From Chara braunii (taxonomy: Eukaryota; Streptophyta; Charophyceae; Charales; Characeae): 51,632 nt of DNA. This document shows, one piece after another, positions 48,729 to 51,632 of this stretch. The stretch's first letter is position 1; every line of letters starts with the position of its first letter. A program made the position numbers and the translations under genes. The notes below the pieces were generated by a model. The model was not told where the DNA came from and ran no database searches. It saw only the letters and a list, made by a program, of their open reading frames with translations. The DNA lies in NCBI GenBank assembly GCA_003427395.1, contig BFEA01000002.1:5625851-5677482 (forward strand), read 5' to 3'.

Positions 48729-51269
48729 AGAAAAGAAAAGAAAAGAAGAAGGGAAAAAATATATTAGGGTGACGTTGTGTCGTCCTTGTTCATAGACAGG
48801 ACACGGAAATCGCATGGCCCCAATCTCGATTCAATGTGTGATGCAGGTGGCTCTACAGTGATCAAGTGGCTATACGAGGGTCAACTTATGGGCATCTTAA
48901 CGTCGTTTGATCATCCTCTTATCGCCATCTTATCGTCATCTTATTTCCCCCGTTCATGTGTGTAATTCTGGTGCAAAGTGCCTTGCTAATCCACCTCCTC
49001 CTCGTCTTAAAGTTCCCATTTTTTACGGGTATCGTCCATCTTATCGTCCATCTGATAGCCCTCCTGTCCTCAAGTAGTGAGACTTCAGATGTCCTCTTTA
49101 TTGTCTATGTCGAATAGGGAAGAAAATGGCTGAAATAGCCTTGTTATGATAATCAGCTCAAGTGGAGATCAGCGACAATATTGGCCATTAGACACTGCCA
49201 TGTAGGGTTGCGGGGGGTGGGGTAGGGGGAGGTGCAGTGACTGGCCGTTGCTCGGCGCTAGCACCGCCGATTTCCCCCATCGGCAATGCCTGCCCACCCC
49301 TCGTCACCGTGATGAGGGACTGGTACAGCCTTGCTCTCGCACCACAGCTGTGGTGCAAACCTACCCCGTGGGCTGGGGAGAGATCCGGGTTGGTTGGTGT
49401 TCCCCCGTACTATAAATAGACTAGTGAGAGGATGAGATAGATGCCTACTACCAAGAACGATGAAATAGATTGAGAGAAGAATATAGATTACTTTAAAAAA
49501 GTAAAAAATAAAAATGATAAGTAACATGGTGGGGGGGGGAGGCGCTCACGGGTCTACCGGCGTGCATTTCCCGATTACCCGAGTCCTAGCATTCTCGCTG
49601 CAGATTACATAGGTCGACAGTTATGAGGATGTGATGCTCAGATGCTACCTGGCCTTTGATGCTCAGATGCTACCTGGCCTTTGCCTGCCAGATTTGTTAC
49701 AACGACCAACTAAAAGATTCAGGGATGCTGGAACGGCTTTCCAGCAGGTGCTGGTCCCCACCAATAAATGGAGCCACCCAGGGAGTGCTGGTAGTGCTGC
49801 CTGCTCTTATCAGCACCCCTAGCATCAGCTCGGGTTGTTCTTTGTTTAAATTAAAGAAGAAGAAGAAGAAGAAGACGAAGAAGAAGAAGAAGAAGAAGAA
49901 GCGGAGGAAGAAGAAGAAGAAGAAGAGGAGGAAGAAGAAGAAGAAGAAGAAGAAGAATTGAAGAAGACTCAAGGGCAGTTGAGTTCCTGCAGTGCAGTAC
50001 TCGTGATCCCACTAGCAACGGGATAGGATAGAAACGAGTTTGTGGGGCAGTTGAGTGACCCAAATCCCGCCGTGCAGTACTTCTGATCCCACGGTCAGTA
50101 CTTTACATGTATTACCCGAAAAAGTAAGGAGATCTTTGTTCCCGTCCTCCTCTCCTTAGCCGAAACTAGTCGGGTCCACGCCGCTGTTTCACATAATGTA
50201 CGTCGCATCCGGGATTTTGTACCTGCGTATTGTCCACGTTTCCATCCTCTTCCTCTTCCTCCTCTTTGTCTTCTTTTCTCTTTCTTCTTCTTCCTCCTCC
50301 TTCTTGGAGCCCTTGTGCATGGTACTGTCGATGACTGACTTTTTCTGAAGTATGTTCGTCGAAATTTTTGTCATACTACTACACCCCAAAAGAGGGTGGG
50401 GTCGGCCATAGGTCCACTGGATAGAAGATTTCCAGTATTTTGCTTGCTGTTGTGCAATTATTATCTCGTTGGGTGGATCCCTCCTTCAATCACGGAGTAT
50501 ATGGAGGATGTCAGCATCACTGCTGACAGAAGTCGATTTTATTCCAAAAAAATGTGGCCGTTACTTCGTTCACTGTTGTTGCAAACACCACCACCACCAT
50601 CAGATCATTTGTGATCCAACGGCTGGGAAGCACTCTGCCGTGATTTCCCTCCGGAGGTCTCTGTTTCTTTTTTTTTTTCTTTTGCCTTTCTCCTGTTTTC
50701 TCAGCCCAGAAATCCATTTCGTAATGAACATGTCAGCCGGCTGCCACTCAGTGTCACACTGGATCTGCCACACTCCTATCCGGCTGCTAATGGACTGACT
50801 GCACTGAGTACTTTGGCTCCTTTTTTTTATTTATTTTTTATTTTTTTTTATTTTAAGGCCAACTTTTTTAAAGCCTAACCACTTCAATTACCTGTCATAT
50901 CTCGACAGGACGGTCTTCCAGCCCTTTTTTATTATCATTCCAGCCCTTTTTTATTATCACATTCCAGCCCTTTTTGGGCTGGATTGTGGTTTCCTTGCCC
51001 CAAACATGTTATTCTTTGCTAAAACGGCCTTCCGTCATCTTACTTATTTGAGTTGGAGCGTGGTTTCCTTGCCCCAAACAGAAATGCACGCCATATCATC
51101 TACCTAGACTGGAAGCATCAACTTGGAAAGCCGATGAGTATCAATGGGACGCTGGACCCGGTTTCCAGCACGTGCCGCTCCCCACCAATAGATGGAGCAG
51201 CCCAACAGATAAGCCCTCGATTCTGATGGTTCTCTTACCACCATCGGAACGGAGAGCTTACACCAGGGC

Positions 51270-51302
<33 letters not shown>

Positions 51303-51632
51303 CGAGACTGCGTGCTGGGGTGTCATGGTTTCAGAAGCACTGGGCGACCTGCCCCCCCCCCTCTTTGATAACTATTGATGAGTGCACCGGAGACTTCCAG
51401 TTTGGACCCTTCTTGCAGACATCAGTATAATGGCGGCCAAATCACAGGGGCTCTGCAGCGGATCATCATTCATGTCCTCTCCACTATGATTTGTCAGTCT
51501 TCAATCCTTTTAGTGACCTCCTTTGTTGCAATAAATTTTAGTCTCCATTGTTTTTTATCGTAAAATCCTAAAATCGTAGATAATAGTGCACATATCGCCA
51601 TATTCGAAGATTTTTTCCTTGTTCTTTAATTG
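48360..51632. other. Right-edge repeat region without recognised genes
   Basis: It holds a poly-G run (48361-48377), (GA)n (48672-48725), repeated CATCTTATCGTC motifs (48.9-49.06 kb) and a 25-bp tandem duplication GATGCTCAGATGCTACCTGG (about 49632 and 49657). It also has (GAA)n (49854-49958), repeated TCCAGCCCTTTTTTATTATC (50.93-50.97 kb), and a poly-A run (51279-51302). TTTCCAGCA.GTGC...TCCCCACCAATA.ATGGAGC occurs at 49739 and 51160, a dispersed repeat. Confidence 0.5.

Overview
This is nuclear DNA from a streptophyte (green plant lineage). It carries spliced plant-type genes (an EBP1/PA2G4 homologue and a GH28 polygalacturonase), U6 snRNA-derived sequences, box C/D snoRNA arrays, fragments that look mitochondrial (cob, nad5), and very dense small transposons and microsatellites. 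The repeat-bloated introns, single-N joins, a 316-N gap and a surviving Nextera mate-pair junction adapter fit a draft short-read assembly of a large genome. A charophyte alga such as Chara is a plausible source, but this is inference.

Layout. 1-4.5 kb: repeats (tRNA-derived SINEs, tandem duplications). 4.54-17.09 kb, + strand: seven exons of an EBP1 gene; its 5' exons were not found. Its 5.9 kb second intron holds a tandem array of 13 box C/D snoRNA-like units (7.1-10.2 kb). Their D' guide matches the LSU rRNA segment UGCCCAGUGC, the site equivalent to yeast 25S Cm2197. Two U6-like pseudogenes flank the array. 17.1-20.0 kb: no gene seen. 20.04-22.29 kb: a second, unrelated box C/D array (8 full or nearly full units plus fragments). 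Its guide matches the SSU rRNA segment GGUAGUGACAAU. One unit is split by a MITE. 22.3-35 kb: minisatellites, MITEs, a cob fragment and U6 fragments. 35.7-37.4 kb, - strand: a decayed LINE. 40.98-42.15 kb, - strand: the 3' exon of a polygalacturonase with a long Gly-rich tail and a hydrophobic C-terminus. 46.06-47.24 kb: a PIF/Harbinger-like TIR element carrying a nad5 fragment, with a copy of its empty target site immediately downstream. The rest to the right edge is repeats.

How the parts relate. EBP1 family proteins act in the nucleolus and on ribosomes. The intron array inside this gene would guide 2'-O-methylation of rRNA, so host gene and snoRNAs would serve the same process and could be co-expressed by intron processing. 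The second array has no visible protein-coding host.

Several oddities are assembly artefacts: the mate-pair adapter at 16.37 kb, duplicated sequence on both sides of single Ns at 5380 and 42490, and an approximately 100-bp C-rich tract.
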